NCBI RefSeq assembly: GCF_029892445.1
Contig: NZ_JARXVJ010000001.1
Span: forward strand, 2,356,001-2,420,000
DNA from: Chryseobacterium sp. H1D6B
Lineage (GTDB): Bacteria; Bacteroidota; Bacteroidia; Flavobacteriales; Weeksellaceae
Reading direction: 5' to 3'
Length of the DNA stretch: 64,000 bases
The translations under genes were made by a program, and so were the position numbers. The notes under the pieces are model-generated. The model had not been told where the DNA came from and did not search any database. It was given only the letters and a program-made list of their open reading frames with translations. Position 1 is the stretch's first letter, and each line of letters starts with the position of its first letter. Of this stretch, positions 26,241 through 35,735 are shown piece after piece.

Positions 26241-26915
26241 ATGAAAATCAGTGCTTTTAACGAATATTACGATAAGCTGACCACCGTTGAGAAGAAAAAC
26301 AGTCCCAAAGAGTTATTTTACAAAGGGGACTTTTCGTTATTGGAAAATGGAAGAAGGGTAGCGGTTGTTGGTTCTAGGAAGGTTTCTGAATTGGGTGTAC
26401 GAAGAGCAAGGAAGATCGCAAAGCTGTTGGTGCAAAATGATATCACTGTCGTTAGCGGTTTAGCTGAAGGTGTCGATTCGATCGCACACAGAACAGCCAT
26501 TGAATTTGATGGTCATACCATCGGAGTTATCGGAACACCTCTTGATAAATATTTCCCTGCTGAAAATAAAGACCTTCAGGATTTCATTGCTGAAAATCAC
26601 CTACTGATATCGCAGTTCCCAGAAAACTATCCCGTAACACCAAAAAGTTTCCCTATCAGAAACCGAACAATGGCATTGATCAGTGACGCAACGATTATTA
26701 TTGAGGCCAGTGAGAAAAGCGGCACAAAACATCAGGGTTGGGAAGCGCTTCGTCTAGGCAGACAACTGCTGATCATGGAAAATGTACTTAATGATCAAAT
26801 CTCATGGGCAGAAGAAATGCTAAGCTATGGTGCACAGGTACTGACCAATGATAACTTTGAATTTTTAATTGAAAGTATTCCCTATTTAACAACAAAGAAA
26901 GAATATGTCTTTTGA
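26241..26915 (+). CDS. DprA/Smf-like Rossmann protein
   Basis: A 224-residue protein with the DprA Rossmann core: VAVVGSRKVSELGVRRARKI (GSR at 44-46), VSGLAEGVDSIAHRTAIEF (72-90), FPIRNRTMALISDATIIIEA and KHQGWEALRLGRQLL. It lacks the extra SAM-like N-terminal and winged-helix C-terminal domains of full DprA, so it is a minimal version. Its 3' end overlaps the phosphoribosyltransferase gene by 11 bases. DNA-uptake DprA would not be expected in such a pair; a nucleotide-sensing or defence role is more plausible, by inference. Confidence 0.85.
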   Translation: MKISAFNEYYDKLTTVEKKNSPKELFYKGDFSLLENGRRVAVVGSRKVSELGVRRARKIAKLLVQNDITVVSGLAEGVDSIAHRTAIEFDGHTIGVIGTPLDKYFPAENKDLQDFIAENHLLISQFPENYPVTPKSFPIRNRTMALISDATIIIEASEKSGTKHQGWEALRLGRQLLIMENVLNDQISWAEEMLSYGAQVLTNDNFEFLIESIPYLTTKKEYVF

Positions 26916-27513
26916 GTTCCTTACATTCTTGGCCTATTCTCCAAGAGGTAAGTCCGAGATTGAAATTTCTTCAAGGACGGTTGCCGGTTCCTGTAAAAAC
27001 GGAGATGTAAGCTTCAGTACGAGATTAAGTCAGAGAATAAAAGAAGCCGATCTATCGGAATATTTTGCACACTCAGCTTTAGTGCCTGTACCACGGAGTA
27101 CGCCACTTATTGAAGGAGCTGTTTTTCCCGCGAAGATCATCTGTGAGACGCTCGTCAGTAATGGATTGGGTGAAAATGTAGCCGATTGTCTTAAACGCAA
27201 GTATGCAATCCCCAAATCGAGTGGACAATTTCATGCCGATACCAGAAATACGGTGCAGGCACATCAAGACAGTTTAGTAGTAACTCCGGTACTAATCACC
27301 GAACCAACTATTATTGTAGTCGATGATATTCTAACGTTAGGCAGAACATCTATGGCCTCAGCATTAGAACTGCAAAAAGTTTATCCTGATAAGGAGATCA
27401 AAATCTTCTGCGCTATTAGAACGAGAGGTTGGAAAGAAGTTGATAACATAATTGATATGAGCAGAGGGATTATGCAACTGGCCGCAAATGGAGGTGTTCA
27501 ATTACCTGACTAG
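26905..27513 (+). CDS. Phosphoribosyltransferase-domain protein (ComF-like)
   Basis: A 202-residue protein with the PRTase core: a substrate-side LVPVPRSTPLIEGAVFPAK and the PRPP-binding loop IIVVDDILTLGRTSMASA (about 136-153). Between them KRKYAIPKSSGQFHADTRNT resembles ComF proteins, but the cysteine zinc finger of ComF is absent. It overlaps the DprA-like gene, which implies they work together. The partner substrate is unknown. Confidence 0.82.
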   Translation: MSFEFLTFLAYSPRGKSEIEISSRTVAGSCKNGDVSFSTRLSQRIKEADLSEYFAHSALVPVPRSTPLIEGAVFPAKIICETLVSNGLGENVADCLKRKYAIPKSSGQFHADTRNTVQAHQDSLVVTPVLITEPTIIVVDDILTLGRTSMASALELQKVYPDKEIKIFCAIRTRGWKEVDNIIDMSRGIMQLAANGGVQLPD

Positions 27514-27711
27514 AGATTACATCTATTTTTTTCTATAATATTATTTAAATTCAAATCAATAACTCTTTTCAGTGTTTTTAATTACGGATTCCCATCAATC
27601 ACTTTCAATGTTATTATCTAAATTTGAGGACTAATTTTCGAAAGCAAAAAATACTTATGATAGCTCAAATATTTGAAGACTATAATCACGAATTACAAAT
27701 ATTTTGTTGAT

Positions 27712-27744
27712 TTTGCATAATTCGTTAATTTTTTTTTATTTTAG
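27712..27744 (+). promoter_or_regulatory. Candidate promoter for the ABC-3C operon
   Basis: TTTG at 27712-27715 and TATTTTAG at 27737-27744 lie 21 bases apart, close to the Bacteroidota -33/-7 pattern, and end 27 bases before the ATG. The surrounding 258-base gap is very AT-rich, with no other feature seen. Confidence 0.35.
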
Positions 27745-27771
27745 ACAAAATTAACAACCATATTCTACTTT

Positions 27772-29007
27772 ATGTCCGATTCTGCCTCTGGTTCAATTGC
27801 AGGTTTTCTTTTTCAGTTTGAAAAGGCTCTTGTCTTACTTGCCACTCTTGAAAATACCACGGATGTTGTTTCTATAGAGCAAGTTGACGATGTTGCCATA
27901 CAAAATGAGGAAGATCTTGTGATTTTGACCATACAGTCAAAGCATAGTATCTCTCCCAATGGAACTACTTTTGAAGATACCAGCAAATCACTATGGAGGA
28001 CATTACAAATATGGGTTGAAAAACTTGAACAAGGTATTTTTAATGAATCAACTAAGTTTGTTTGTTCTACAAATAAGATAATTGGAAATCATTCTTTATT
28101 GCGCAAAATTCATTCAAAAAAATATGATGATGTTTTAGTTGATATCAGACAATTACTGGATCAGCAAAAAGCAAAACTCAAAAATTTGCAATCCACAAAA
28201 AAAGATGCTGGACCAACAATTAAAAACATAATTAAACTTATTGAATTTGTCCTGTCCAAAGAAGATAAGTTTAAAATAATTAAGGAAAATCTTGAAATTG
28301 AAGATAAAGAATCTTTGATGGAGAGGTTTTTCATCGCTGCGCACTTGACAACAGATAATTATTCACAAGCACGTAAAGAGATCATATATGACACGATGTA
28401 TGGTTGGCTTCTAAATGCCAGTAAAGCAAAATGGCTACAGGGAACAAAAATCGGAGCGACATTTACAAAAAAGGACTTTGATCAAAAATTTTCTTTTGTT
28501 ATCGCTAATCCTGCTATTGTCAATGCTGTTTTCAGAAAAAAGGGCGATCTGGGAACAATTGACCCGAAAAGGCTTTCAGACGTAAGAAAAGAATTATTTG
28601 TGAGACAGATTTCGGATATAAATCGTAAGAAATCCGCAATAGAAAGAAATGTTGAAAATGCTGTTTTGGATTTTATCTATCATGATATTGAAATGGCACA
28701 TATTGTAAGAGGTGGAAACTTTACTGAGCCAGATTTTAGGGAATTTCAGGATTCTTGTATAGAGAGGTGGCAAAGCTATGTTGACACGGTTATCATTAAT
28801 GAGTTAGAAGAATACAGCGATGTTCAAAAAAATGAGATGGCAGTAAGTATTTTTGACAATGTAATGCATAATATGGAAATCAACTTTCAAGAAGGTTTTT
28901 CATTTAATTCCTCAAATAGTTATATACGAAATGGAACTTTTTTGAAGCTATCAAATATTCCGAAAATCGGCTGGCATCCTGACTGGGAATCAAAATATAA
29001 GAAATGA
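27772..29007 (+). CDS. ABC-3C system effector with nuclease-like N-terminal domain
   Basis: A 411-residue protein. The N-terminus matches the Cap4/DUF4297-like nuclease layout: SIAGFLFQFEKALVLLATL (Phe14-Gln15), then Glu36 in SIEQVDDVAI with Asp39/Asp40, then TIQSKHS (Gln55, Lys57). That is a PD-(D/E)xK-type set. The C-terminal part (from about residue 270: HDIEMAHIVRGGNFTEPDF, ending [16 protein letters not shown]) fits the ABC-3C C-terminal domain that would dock it on its partners. It overlaps the middle component by 4 bases. The predicted role is DNA attack once the ATPase senses invasion. Confidence 0.8.
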   Translation: MSDSASGSIAGFLFQFEKALVLLATLENTTDVVSIEQVDDVAIQNEEDLVILTIQSKHSISPNGTTFEDTSKSLWRTLQIWVEKLEQGIFNESTKFVCSTNKIIGNHSLLRKIHSKKYDDVLVDIRQLLDQQKAKLKNLQSTKKDAGPTIKNIIKLIEFVLSKEDKFKIIKENLEIEDKESLMERFFIAAHLTTDNYSQARKEIIYDTMYGWLLNASKAKWLQGTKIGATFTKKDFDQKFSFVIANPAIVNAVFRKKGDLGTIDPKRLSDVRKELFVRQISDINRKKSAIERNVENAVLDFIYHDIEMAHIVRGGNFTEPDFREFQDSCIERWQSYVDTVIINELEEYSDVQKNEMAVSIFDNVMHNMEINFQEGFSFNSSNSYIRNGTFLKLSNIPKIGWHPDWESKYKK

Positions 29008-29543
29008 TAAACGAAAGAAATACTAATTCTGCTTTAGAAAAATACAATCTTTTTGAGTTAATGCAGAATGATGCTTTAGCTGTGATTGCTTTACACAGTT
29101 TTACTTTGGGCTATCATATTATTGCTAAAAATAGAAAGAGTGATATAGTTTTTCCCAAAATTGAATACCTTTTTTTTGTGCTTCCAATAGTTTATAATTA
29201 TTCTGCAATGTTAAGCTTCTTAAATTCAAATGAATTGTATACAGCTTTGATGAAGGAACATTCAATACTGCTTGGTCTTCAAGAGAGAGCATACAAAATG
29301 ACTGAACAAACCTATGATGGTCTTAATCTGGCATTTTCTAAAAAAATATTGAATATCGATAAAGATCATGGAACTATAATTTTACAACGACCTTACACCA
29401 CGAAAAAATTGGTATTGGCTATGTCTGCTAATACTTCTTATGATAGTGTCAAACAAATACAGGATAGTGCATACAAGTTAGGAAGTATTTTTGCGAAAAA
29501 ACATGATAAAAATATACAAAACGATCTAAACATTAGATTCTAA
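29004..29543 (+). CDS. ABC-3C system middle component
   Basis: A 179-residue mostly helical protein ([40 protein letters not shown]) that sits between the effector and the DUF3732 ATPase, with 4-base and 1-base overlaps. Size and place match the small middle component of ABC three-component systems. No catalytic motif is visible; it probably bridges the two larger proteins. Confidence 0.8.
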   Translation: MINERNTNSALEKYNLFELMQNDALAVIALHSFTLGYHIIAKNRKSDIVFPKIEYLFFVLPIVYNYSAMLSFLNSNELYTALMKEHSILLGLQERAYKMTEQTYDGLNLAFSKKILNIDKDHGTIILQRPYTTKKLVLAMSANTSYDSVKQIQDSAYKLGSIFAKKHDKNIQNDLNIRF

Positions 29544-31585
29544 TGAAATTAAAAATTAAAAATATTTTATTGTATCCTGTGGATGATACGTTAGACCCAA
29601 AAATTATTAAGTTTGACGTAAACAAGGTAAATGTAATTACTGGATATAGTCAGCGAGGTAAATCTGCAATTATTTCTATTATCGATTACTGCCTTGGCAG
29701 TAGTGAATGCGATATTCCTGTTGGAACGATAAGGGAAAAGGTCGACAAATTTGCCATCTATATTATGCTGGGCGACCAGGCAATTTTTTTAGCGAGAGAT
29801 TGTCCAGGGAATGATAATAAGGTCTCTGAGATCATGTATATGTATGATGTTCAAGGCAAAGGTGATAACCCATCTTTAAACACTAATGAATGGATAAAAG
29901 ATGCTGGTAAATATAAAACAAATAGAGAAAAAGTAAAAAACTTTCTTAGTGTAAAAGCTGGTTTTGAGAACGTTTCTATAAATGATGATTTAAAAAAAGA
30001 AGAAGCTCCCGCAAGCTTCCGGGATATGGCCGCATTTATGTTTCAGCCACAAAATATTATTGCCAATCCTACCACCATATTTTATAAAACCGATACTTTT
30101 GAACATTTGCGCCGTTTAAAAACTTTATTTCCATTAGTTTTAGGATACAAATCATATGAGATATTAAATCTTGAAAGTGAGATTGATGTTTTAGAGCGAG
30201 AAGAGAAGGATAAGTCTAAAAAATTAGATGATTTACGTTTTCAATATGAAAACTGGCAATCAGATATTTATGAATATTATTCCAAGGCGATAAATCTTGG
30301 ATTATCAAATGCTGATATTAGCATTGAAAGTGGCAGTGTCAATCTAATAAAAGATGAACTTAAGAAAGTGGTTTCCGATGTCAAAAATAACAGGTTCTTG
30401 AAGGAAGGATCAGCATTAAGATATTCTGATAAACTAGAAGAGCTTGATAGTGATCGAATCCGATCGACAAGGGAGTTGGACGAACTTAGAGTTGGACTTC
30501 AAAAAATTCAGCAGTTTGACCGATCAAAGACTGAATACGTAGCTAATGTTGCCGTTGAGCTTGACAAAAGATTGAAGCCTGTAGATTGGCTTCTCAAGCA
30601 GAAAGGAACCAATATCTGTCCAGTATGTGACAGCATATCTGAAAAAGCAATAAATACCCTTCTTAATTTGCAAAATGAGAGACAAAAAAATCTTAAAGTT
30701 TTAGAGGCATCAAGATCGGAGAGTTTTAGTTTTGAGAAAGAAAAAGGAGATTATAAAGAAAAGATCAGGGCAAAAGAAAGGGATATTGTCAAAATAGATT
30801 CTAATATCCAAATTCTCAGAAACGAGGATAGCAAAAATTATAAAAAATTTCAGGACATATTCGAATTCAGTGGAAAGATAGAGCACGTGCTTGAAAATTT
30901 GGAGAAAATTTCCCCATCAGCAAGTTTAGCTAACGATCTTCAAGAACTAGTGAAACAACTAGCTGGTAAAAGAACACAGTTAAAGGGTTTAAAAGAAAAA
31001 TTTGATAAACAATACTGCCTGAAAAAAGTGTCGGATGCGATTGCGAATTATGTCAAGATTCTGCCCATTGAAAACAGAAATGAAAGAAGGGTACTGTTGG
31101 ATCCTGATGTCAGTGTAGGAATTCGAATTGAAGATACGAGAACAAAAAATATAAATTTTTTGTATAAACTCGGAAGTGGAGCAAATCATATGTGTTTTCA
31201 TTTGGCGACTATGCTTGGCTTACATGAGTATTTTCTTAATCTTCCTGACTCTGGCAAGCAAAATTATATTCCTTCCTTACTGGTACTTGACCAGCCAAGT
31301 CAGGTATATTTTCCCGAAGATTTCAAAGATTTGGAAAAAGATAGTTTAGATATTGATAAAAAGGACAAGATATCAGAAGATATACAGAATACCTCATTGA
31401 TATTTAAAGCGTGTAGCAAATTTATGGAAAGTAATAATTTTCAAACGCAAATAATTGTTCTTGAACATGCTTCAAAATCAACTTGGGGGGATGATGCTAA
31501 CATAAATCTAGTAGAGGAGTGGAGAGGTTCATTTGACGATCCTAAAAAATATAATGCACTTATACCTAGATCATGGTTTGATTGA
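29543..31585 (+). CDS. ABC-3C ATPase (DUF3732), Rad50-like
   Basis: A 680-residue SMC/Rad50-type ATPase. Walker A GYSQRGKS is at 34-41. Two coiled-coil arms (about 200-355 and 370-490) flank a zinc-hook motif CPVC at 359-362. The signature-like LGSGANHM is at 543-550 instead of LSGG, and Walker B is [13 protein letters not shown] with Asp583 and Gln584 in place of the catalytic Glu. The Gln at that place is usual for DUF3732 as far as I recall and may mean slow hydrolysis and sensor use. It is the last gene of the operon. Confidence 0.9.
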   Translation: MKLKIKNILLYPVDDTLDPKIIKFDVNKVNVITGYSQRGKSAIISIIDYCLGSSECDIPVGTIREKVDKFAIYIMLGDQAIFLARDCPGNDNKVSEIMYMYDVQGKGDNPSLNTNEWIKDAGKYKTNREKVKNFLSVKAGFENVSINDDLKKEEAPASFRDMAAFMFQPQNIIANPTTIFYKTDTFEHLRRLKTLFPLVLGYKSYEILNLESEIDVLEREEKDKSKKLDDLRFQYENWQSDIYEYYSKAINLGLSNADISIESGSVNLIKDELKKVVSDVKNNRFLKEGSALRYSDKLEELDSDRIRSTRELDELRVGLQKIQQFDRSKTEYVANVAVELDKRLKPVDWLLKQKGTNICPVCDSISEKAINTLLNLQNERQKNLKVLEASRSESFSFEKEKGDYKEKIRAKERDIVKIDSNIQILRNEDSKNYKKFQDIFEFSGKIEHVLENLEKISPSASLANDLQELVKQLAGKRTQLKGLKEKFDKQYCLKKVSDAIANYVKILPIENRNERRVLLDPDVSVGIRIEDTRTKNINFLYKLGSGANHMCFHLATMLGLHEYFLNLPDSGKQNYIPSLLVLDQPSQVYFPEDFKDLEKDSLDIDKKDKISEDIQNTSLIFKACSKFMESNNFQTQIIVLEHASKSTWGDDANINLVEEWRGSFDDPKKYNALIPRSWFD

Positions 31586-31620
31586 TCTGATATTTTCGAA
31601 CAATAATATGAATGCCAACC

Positions 31621-32229
31621 TTAATTTAGTGATCCCAAAACTCTTTTAACAAATGCTTTATGATCTTCAGTTCGATGATTGCGCCTAACAGCGACCGCTC
31701 TTAGTCCAGAGGAGAAGTCTTTTGCAGGATCCCAGTCATTGTATTGTTTCTTCTTAATACCATACTTCTCAGATAGTTCGTTAGATAGTTTGTAAGCTAT
31801 TAAACCAAATTGACAGTAGTAGAACCTTCTTTCATCAAACCAATCCTGATAGTTTGGTGCCATTGAAATAATTTCAGTTGCGTCAATCATCCGATTTCCA
31901 TTTTCAATTTCACTAGGAAATGAGAGAAGTGCAAACATCAAATCAGGATCAATACTTTTCCAGTCGATATCATCAGGATAATGCGGTGCAGCCGGAATTT
32001 TAACTTGAGGACTTAGACAACCTTCCGCTGATCTCTGTCCTTCAGATAAACCATCATCTTTAACTACGTCAGCACAATCCTCCATGTATTTATCTAGTAT
32101 ACAGACAAGCCTGATCGCTAAGTATCGGGCATTTTTTTCAGATTCTTTTCTACTAGTCCAATGCGATTGAAACCAGGAAATGCCAGATCCCACAAGTACT
32201 CCAATCAATCCAAAAATTGCTTCGGTCAT
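31621..32229 (-). CDS. Single-pass membrane protein of unknown function
   Basis: About 202 residues from ATG 32229 (MTEAIFGLIGVLVGSGISWF); a GTG at 32250 would add seven residues. One N-terminal hydrophobic helix (residues 3-20) is followed by a soluble domain rich in charged and aromatic residues (YYCQFGLIAYKLSNELSEKY). It reads against the ABC-3C operon and is divergent from the nuclease-like gene at 32348, about 120 bases away. No family recognised. Its place among defence genes suggests a membrane sensor or effector, which is inference only. Confidence 0.7.
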   Translation of the reverse strand: MTEAIFGLIGVLVGSGISWFQSHWTSRKESEKNARYLAIRLVCILDKYMEDCADVVKDDGLSEGQRSAEGCLSPQVKIPAAPHYPDDIDWKSIDPDLMFALLSFPSEIENGNRMIDATEIISMAPNYQDWFDERRFYYCQFGLIAYKLSNELSEKYGIKKKQYNDWDPAKDFSSGLRAVAVRRNHRTEDHKAFVKRVLGSLN

Positions 32230-32347
32230 TTTAAATTTATTTAATATCACTAAAATAATTAAAAATGTGTATCAAATAAATTTGTAATTTAGTTTTATAA
32301 TTGTTTATATATCAAATAATTATAAAGAATAACCTAAAACTAGCACC

Positions 32348-33469
32348 ATGGCCTATTATCCAAAACTCAAACATTTTCTTCCAGAAAGAAGAAATCATGT
32401 AATCGACAAACTTCTTCAACTAAAAGACCAATTGAAAGATCAGATTCCTGTAAAAGATCTTGAAGAACATCTAATGCTAGCAACCTGGAATATTCGTGAT
32501 TTCGGAAAGAAAGGGGGCTTCAATCCGCAAGAGCGTTTACCTGAAAGTTACTTCTACATAGCAGAAATTTTATCTTCTTTTGATTTAATTGCAGTCCAAG
32601 AAGTTAACGACTTAGAACCTCTAGAAAGAGTACTCGGAATTATGGGTAGCCATTATAGTTACATAGCGACCGATGTTTCGGATAGATCTGCGGGAGGAAA
32701 TGGAGAACGTATGACTTTTATTTATGACAAACGGAAAATTTCTTTCAAAAATATTGCCGGTGAAATCGTTTTGCCGACAGAATTATTAATTTCCAAGGCA
32801 GAACTTCAAATCGATGGAGGAAAAGTTATAGCTGGTAAGCAGTTTCGTAGAACACCTTATTTAGTTTCATTTCAATGCGGTTGGTTTAAATTTGATTTAT
32901 GTACTGTACATATTTACTATGGCGATGAGAAAAAAGAGGACGAAATACAAGAACGGATCGAAGAAATTCAGGCAGTTGCAAACTACCTAAGTAAACGAGC
33001 AGATGAGTCATTTCTTGAGCACAAAAGTCTTATCCTATTGGGAGATTTTAATATTGTTGATCAGGATCATGAAACAATGAAAGCTTTAATTAATTCTGGA
33101 TTCGTCGTACCCGAAAAATTAAAAAGTCCTACAAACTTAGGTCAGGTTAAACGTTACTATGATCAAATAGCATTTAAAACCACAAAAGGGCACTTAGAAT
33201 TCATTGATGCAGAAGCGACTAAAGGGGAGAAAGGAAATGCAGGAGTATTTGATATTTTCCAAAGTTGTTTTAATGGTGATGATTTCATAGTCTATCGTGA
33301 TCAGCTTATAACTACTGGTGAGGGGAAGAATATTGAAAATGATGAAGAAAAGTTAAAAAAATATTATCACAAATGGAAAACTTGGCAACTTTCTGATCAT
33401 CACCTGATGTGGGCCAGACTAAAGATTAATGACAGTATTTCCTATATTAATAATTGTCGTATTAAGTAG
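32348..33469 (+). CDS. Endonuclease/exonuclease/phosphatase-fold protein
   Basis: A 373-residue protein with all the EEP catalytic marks: WNIRDFG (Asn48), VQEVNDL (Glu85), GDFNIVD (Asp233, Asn235) and SDHH (Asp350, His351). This fold cuts phosphodiester bonds in DNA, RNA or lipid head groups. An N-terminal helical segment of about 40 residues precedes the fold. No signal peptide is visible, so it is cytoplasmic. It lies between a membrane protein and a Shedu nuclease in the cargo region. Confidence 0.88.
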   Translation: MAYYPKLKHFLPERRNHVIDKLLQLKDQLKDQIPVKDLEEHLMLATWNIRDFGKKGGFNPQERLPESYFYIAEILSSFDLIAVQEVNDLEPLERVLGIMGSHYSYIATDVSDRSAGGNGERMTFIYDKRKISFKNIAGEIVLPTELLISKAELQIDGGKVIAGKQFRRTPYLVSFQCGWFKFDLCTVHIYYGDEKKEDEIQERIEEIQAVANYLSKRADESFLEHKSLILLGDFNIVDQDHETMKALINSGFVVPEKLKSPTNLGQVKRYYDQIAFKTTKGHLEFIDAEATKGEKGNAGVFDIFQSCFNGDDFIVYRDQLITTGEGKNIENDEEKLKKYYHKWKTWQLSDHHLMWARLKINDSISYINNCRIK

Positions 33470-33652
33470 CACATAAGAAATATATACCTAAATTCTTCTA
33501 CTTAATAATATTTTGAGAAGGTATTTCATCAACAATATTGCCTGTTGTTGACAACTTGTGTTACTCTATATAAACAAATACCTTATACAATGTTTAGTTA
33601 TTATTAACAAAGATGAAAGCTAATAAATTTACTACAAGATTGATAATTATAT

Positions 33653-34879
33653 ATGATTAATTTTTTAAAACTAGATGATAAGCTAGTATTACGCTACATT
33701 CCTGAATTTCCAAGTTCCACCAATTGGATAGGAGATGCAATAAAAACTAAAGGTTTTGTCATACTTAAAAAGACCTTTTATTACGAAGATGAGGATGTTT
33801 TAAATAGTACCGAATTTCAAGAGGAAACTGAAGTCGACGATTATGAAGATTTTGAAATCGAACACACCACTTTTTTTGTATTTGCTGAGCTTTTTGGAGA
33901 TTATTATAAAATCAAAAAAGGAATACTCATTGATCACTTTGATATATTTATATACAAGGATGTTAGATTAAATACAAATTTTTTCGTGGCGAATTCAGAT
34001 GTATCTGTTTTCAGAGTAATTAAAAATATATCTCATAACGATTTTTATTTGGGCGGTGATAATCCAAGTGCTGTACCAGTGGATGAGTTTGAGAAACTCA
34101 TAAAGCATTTTCCCTCTTCATATGAAAGAAGAAAATATGTTGAAGCGAGGATTGCATCTATTTTAAGAAATTATTTAGATGGTATTAAGGACGCAGAAAA
34201 AATATACCAGAAATACATCAATACGAAGTTAACTAAACAAGGTGTAGATTTGACTAAGACCTTTCAAGAAGTGGATCTTATAAAATATATGACAATTCTT
34301 GAAAAATTGCAGGGAATGCTCAAAGATGAAAACCAATATAGTGAGCATCAATGGCAAGAAGAAATTTTGCAGATTATTTTATTGCTCTATCCGAAATACA
34401 TTTTTGCTTTTAAATCAGTTCCTATACAAGCCAAGTTATCAGATGGAATTAAGGATAAACAGCTGGATTTTCTGTTGGTTGATTCAAATGGATATATTGA
34501 TGTTATTGAAATAAAAAAACCTTTTGAAAATGCAATTATGACCAAAGGTATTTATCGTGACAACTATATTCCTCTTCGAGAGCTTTCTGGGACGGTAATG
34601 CAAATTGAAAAATATATTTATTACTTAAATCGTTGGAGTCTGGAAGGTGAAAAATTTTTTAAAAAAAGATATGAAGCGCAATTGCCAGAAGAATTTGATA
34701 TTAAAATCGCAAATCCAAATGGAGTAATTATAATGGGAAGGGAGAATAATTTGTCATCACAACAAAAAAACGATTTTGAGGTAGTCAAAAGAAAATATAA
34801 AAATATTGTCGATATAATTACTTACGATAACTTATTAGAGCGTCTACACTTCACAATTGAACAAATTCAAAAAATGTAG
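33653..34879 (+). CDS. Shedu-type (DUF4263) nuclease
   Basis: A 408-residue protein whose C-terminal half is the Shedu SduA domain: HQWQEEILQIILLLYPKYIF, then the PD-(D/E)xK core with Asp272 in QLDFLLVDSNG and Glu286-Ile-Lys288 in VIEIKKPFENAI, and the later LSGTVMQIEKYIYYLNRW. The N-terminal 200 residues have no family I recognise and may be the sensor part. Shedu is a single-gene anti-phage system, so this can act alone. Confidence 0.87.
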   Translation: MINFLKLDDKLVLRYIPEFPSSTNWIGDAIKTKGFVILKKTFYYEDEDVLNSTEFQEETEVDDYEDFEIEHTTFFVFAELFGDYYKIKKGILIDHFDIFIYKDVRLNTNFFVANSDVSVFRVIKNISHNDFYLGGDNPSAVPVDEFEKLIKHFPSSYERRKYVEARIASILRNYLDGIKDAEKIYQKYINTKLTKQGVDLTKTFQEVDLIKYMTILEKLQGMLKDENQYSEHQWQEEILQIILLLYPKYIFAFKSVPIQAKLSDGIKDKQLDFLLVDSNGYIDVIEIKKPFENAIMTKGIYRDNYIPLRELSGTVMQIEKYIYYLNRWSLEGEKFFKKRYEAQLPEEFDIKIANPNGVIIMGRENNLSSQQKNDFEVVKRKYKNIVDIITYDNLLERLHFTIEQIQKM

Positions 34880-35248
34880 TCAGTGCAGCGAAATTAAGTT
34901 TCTGTTTAAATACGATAAGTGGTATATAACATTAGCTACCTGTCTAAAATCTATATTTGCTTGATATATAATAGGTTGTAGTTTGGTGCTAAGTACTGTA
35001 ATATATTTCCAAGTATATTCATCTTAGAAGTCTATCCTTAACTTGTATTTTCAATAAGTATAGAGTGATGAGAGATTGGCTATCTTATCTAAATCCTCCA
35101 AAAAAGTGTTCGATAAATGCAACTCTGGGGTCAATCACAGGTACGCATTTTTAGTAGAGACTTTAGTAATTTCTACTAATATTATTTCTTAGAAAAATTC
35201 TTTCTAAAAACGGTTCAGAAGTTGGAATATCACTGAACAGCCAATCTT
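34880..35248. other. Gene-free AT-rich gap with two inverted repeats
   Basis: No coding frame is convincing. TTAGTAGA/TCTACTAA (35151-35158 and 35172-35179) and TTAGAAA/TTTCTAA (35189-35195 and 35201-35207) form two neighbouring hairpins downstream of the excisionase-like gene. They could end its transcription or bind a protein. Confidence 0.4.
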
Positions 35249-35530
35249 TTACGATTTTAAAAGATTACGATTGTTTCTGGCAATATAAATAAGAAGTTTA
35301 CGGGAGTAAATTGGAACTTTACCAATCCTGAATGTAGGAATTTTGCCAGAAGAAGACCAGTTAATGATTGTTTGAACTGTAGTGCTAAACATTTCTGCAA
35401 CTTCCCGTTGACGCATTTGATCTTCTGGTGGTGGGAAATAGTAGGGGGATAGGATATCTTCATTTGATACCTCAATTTGCAATTCTTTTTCAGACTTTGA
35501 CTGTAAACCGTCTTTGATGAATTTAGCCAT
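35249..35530 (-). CDS. Excisionase-like HTH protein
   Basis: About 93 residues from ATG 35530 (MAKFIKDGLQSKSEKE). The frame is open further upstream but that part is unlike the family. The C-terminal 55 residues are a MerR/Xis-type winged helix: QREVAEMFSTTVQTIINWSS, then GKIPTFRIGKVPIYSRKLLI. It lies 205 bases downstream of the integrase on the same strand, so it may be the directionality factor for excision or a local regulator. Confidence 0.8.
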   Translation of the reverse strand: MAKFIKDGLQSKSEKELQIEVSNEDILSPYYFPPPEDQMRQREVAEMFSTTVQTIINWSSSGKIPTFRIGKVPIYSRKLLIYIARNNRNLLKS

Positions 35531-35735
35531 TTTCTTATCTTTATTAGATTCAAAATTCACATTAAGAAATAAAATAATTTTATGATGACTTTTATTTACT
35601 TGATTTGTCTGATTGTGGCTATTGTGAAAAAAGTTGAACATATCAGTGACACATATCAATCTAGAATATTGTTTCTATAATTTTTTCACCTGTTTTGCTC
35701 TTTGGTGTTCATTACTCTAATATTTTAAAAATGTT

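Noticed and set aside
26241..26915. DprA-like gene considered as the host competence gene
   Set aside because: It lacks the extra domains of full-length DprA, is coupled to a PRTase and lies inside the mobile element.
34880..35248. Gap after Shedu considered as a regulatory RNA or toxin-antitoxin locus
   Set aside because: Only two short hairpins are seen; no small coding frame with toxin-like features and no repeat array upstream of a toxin.
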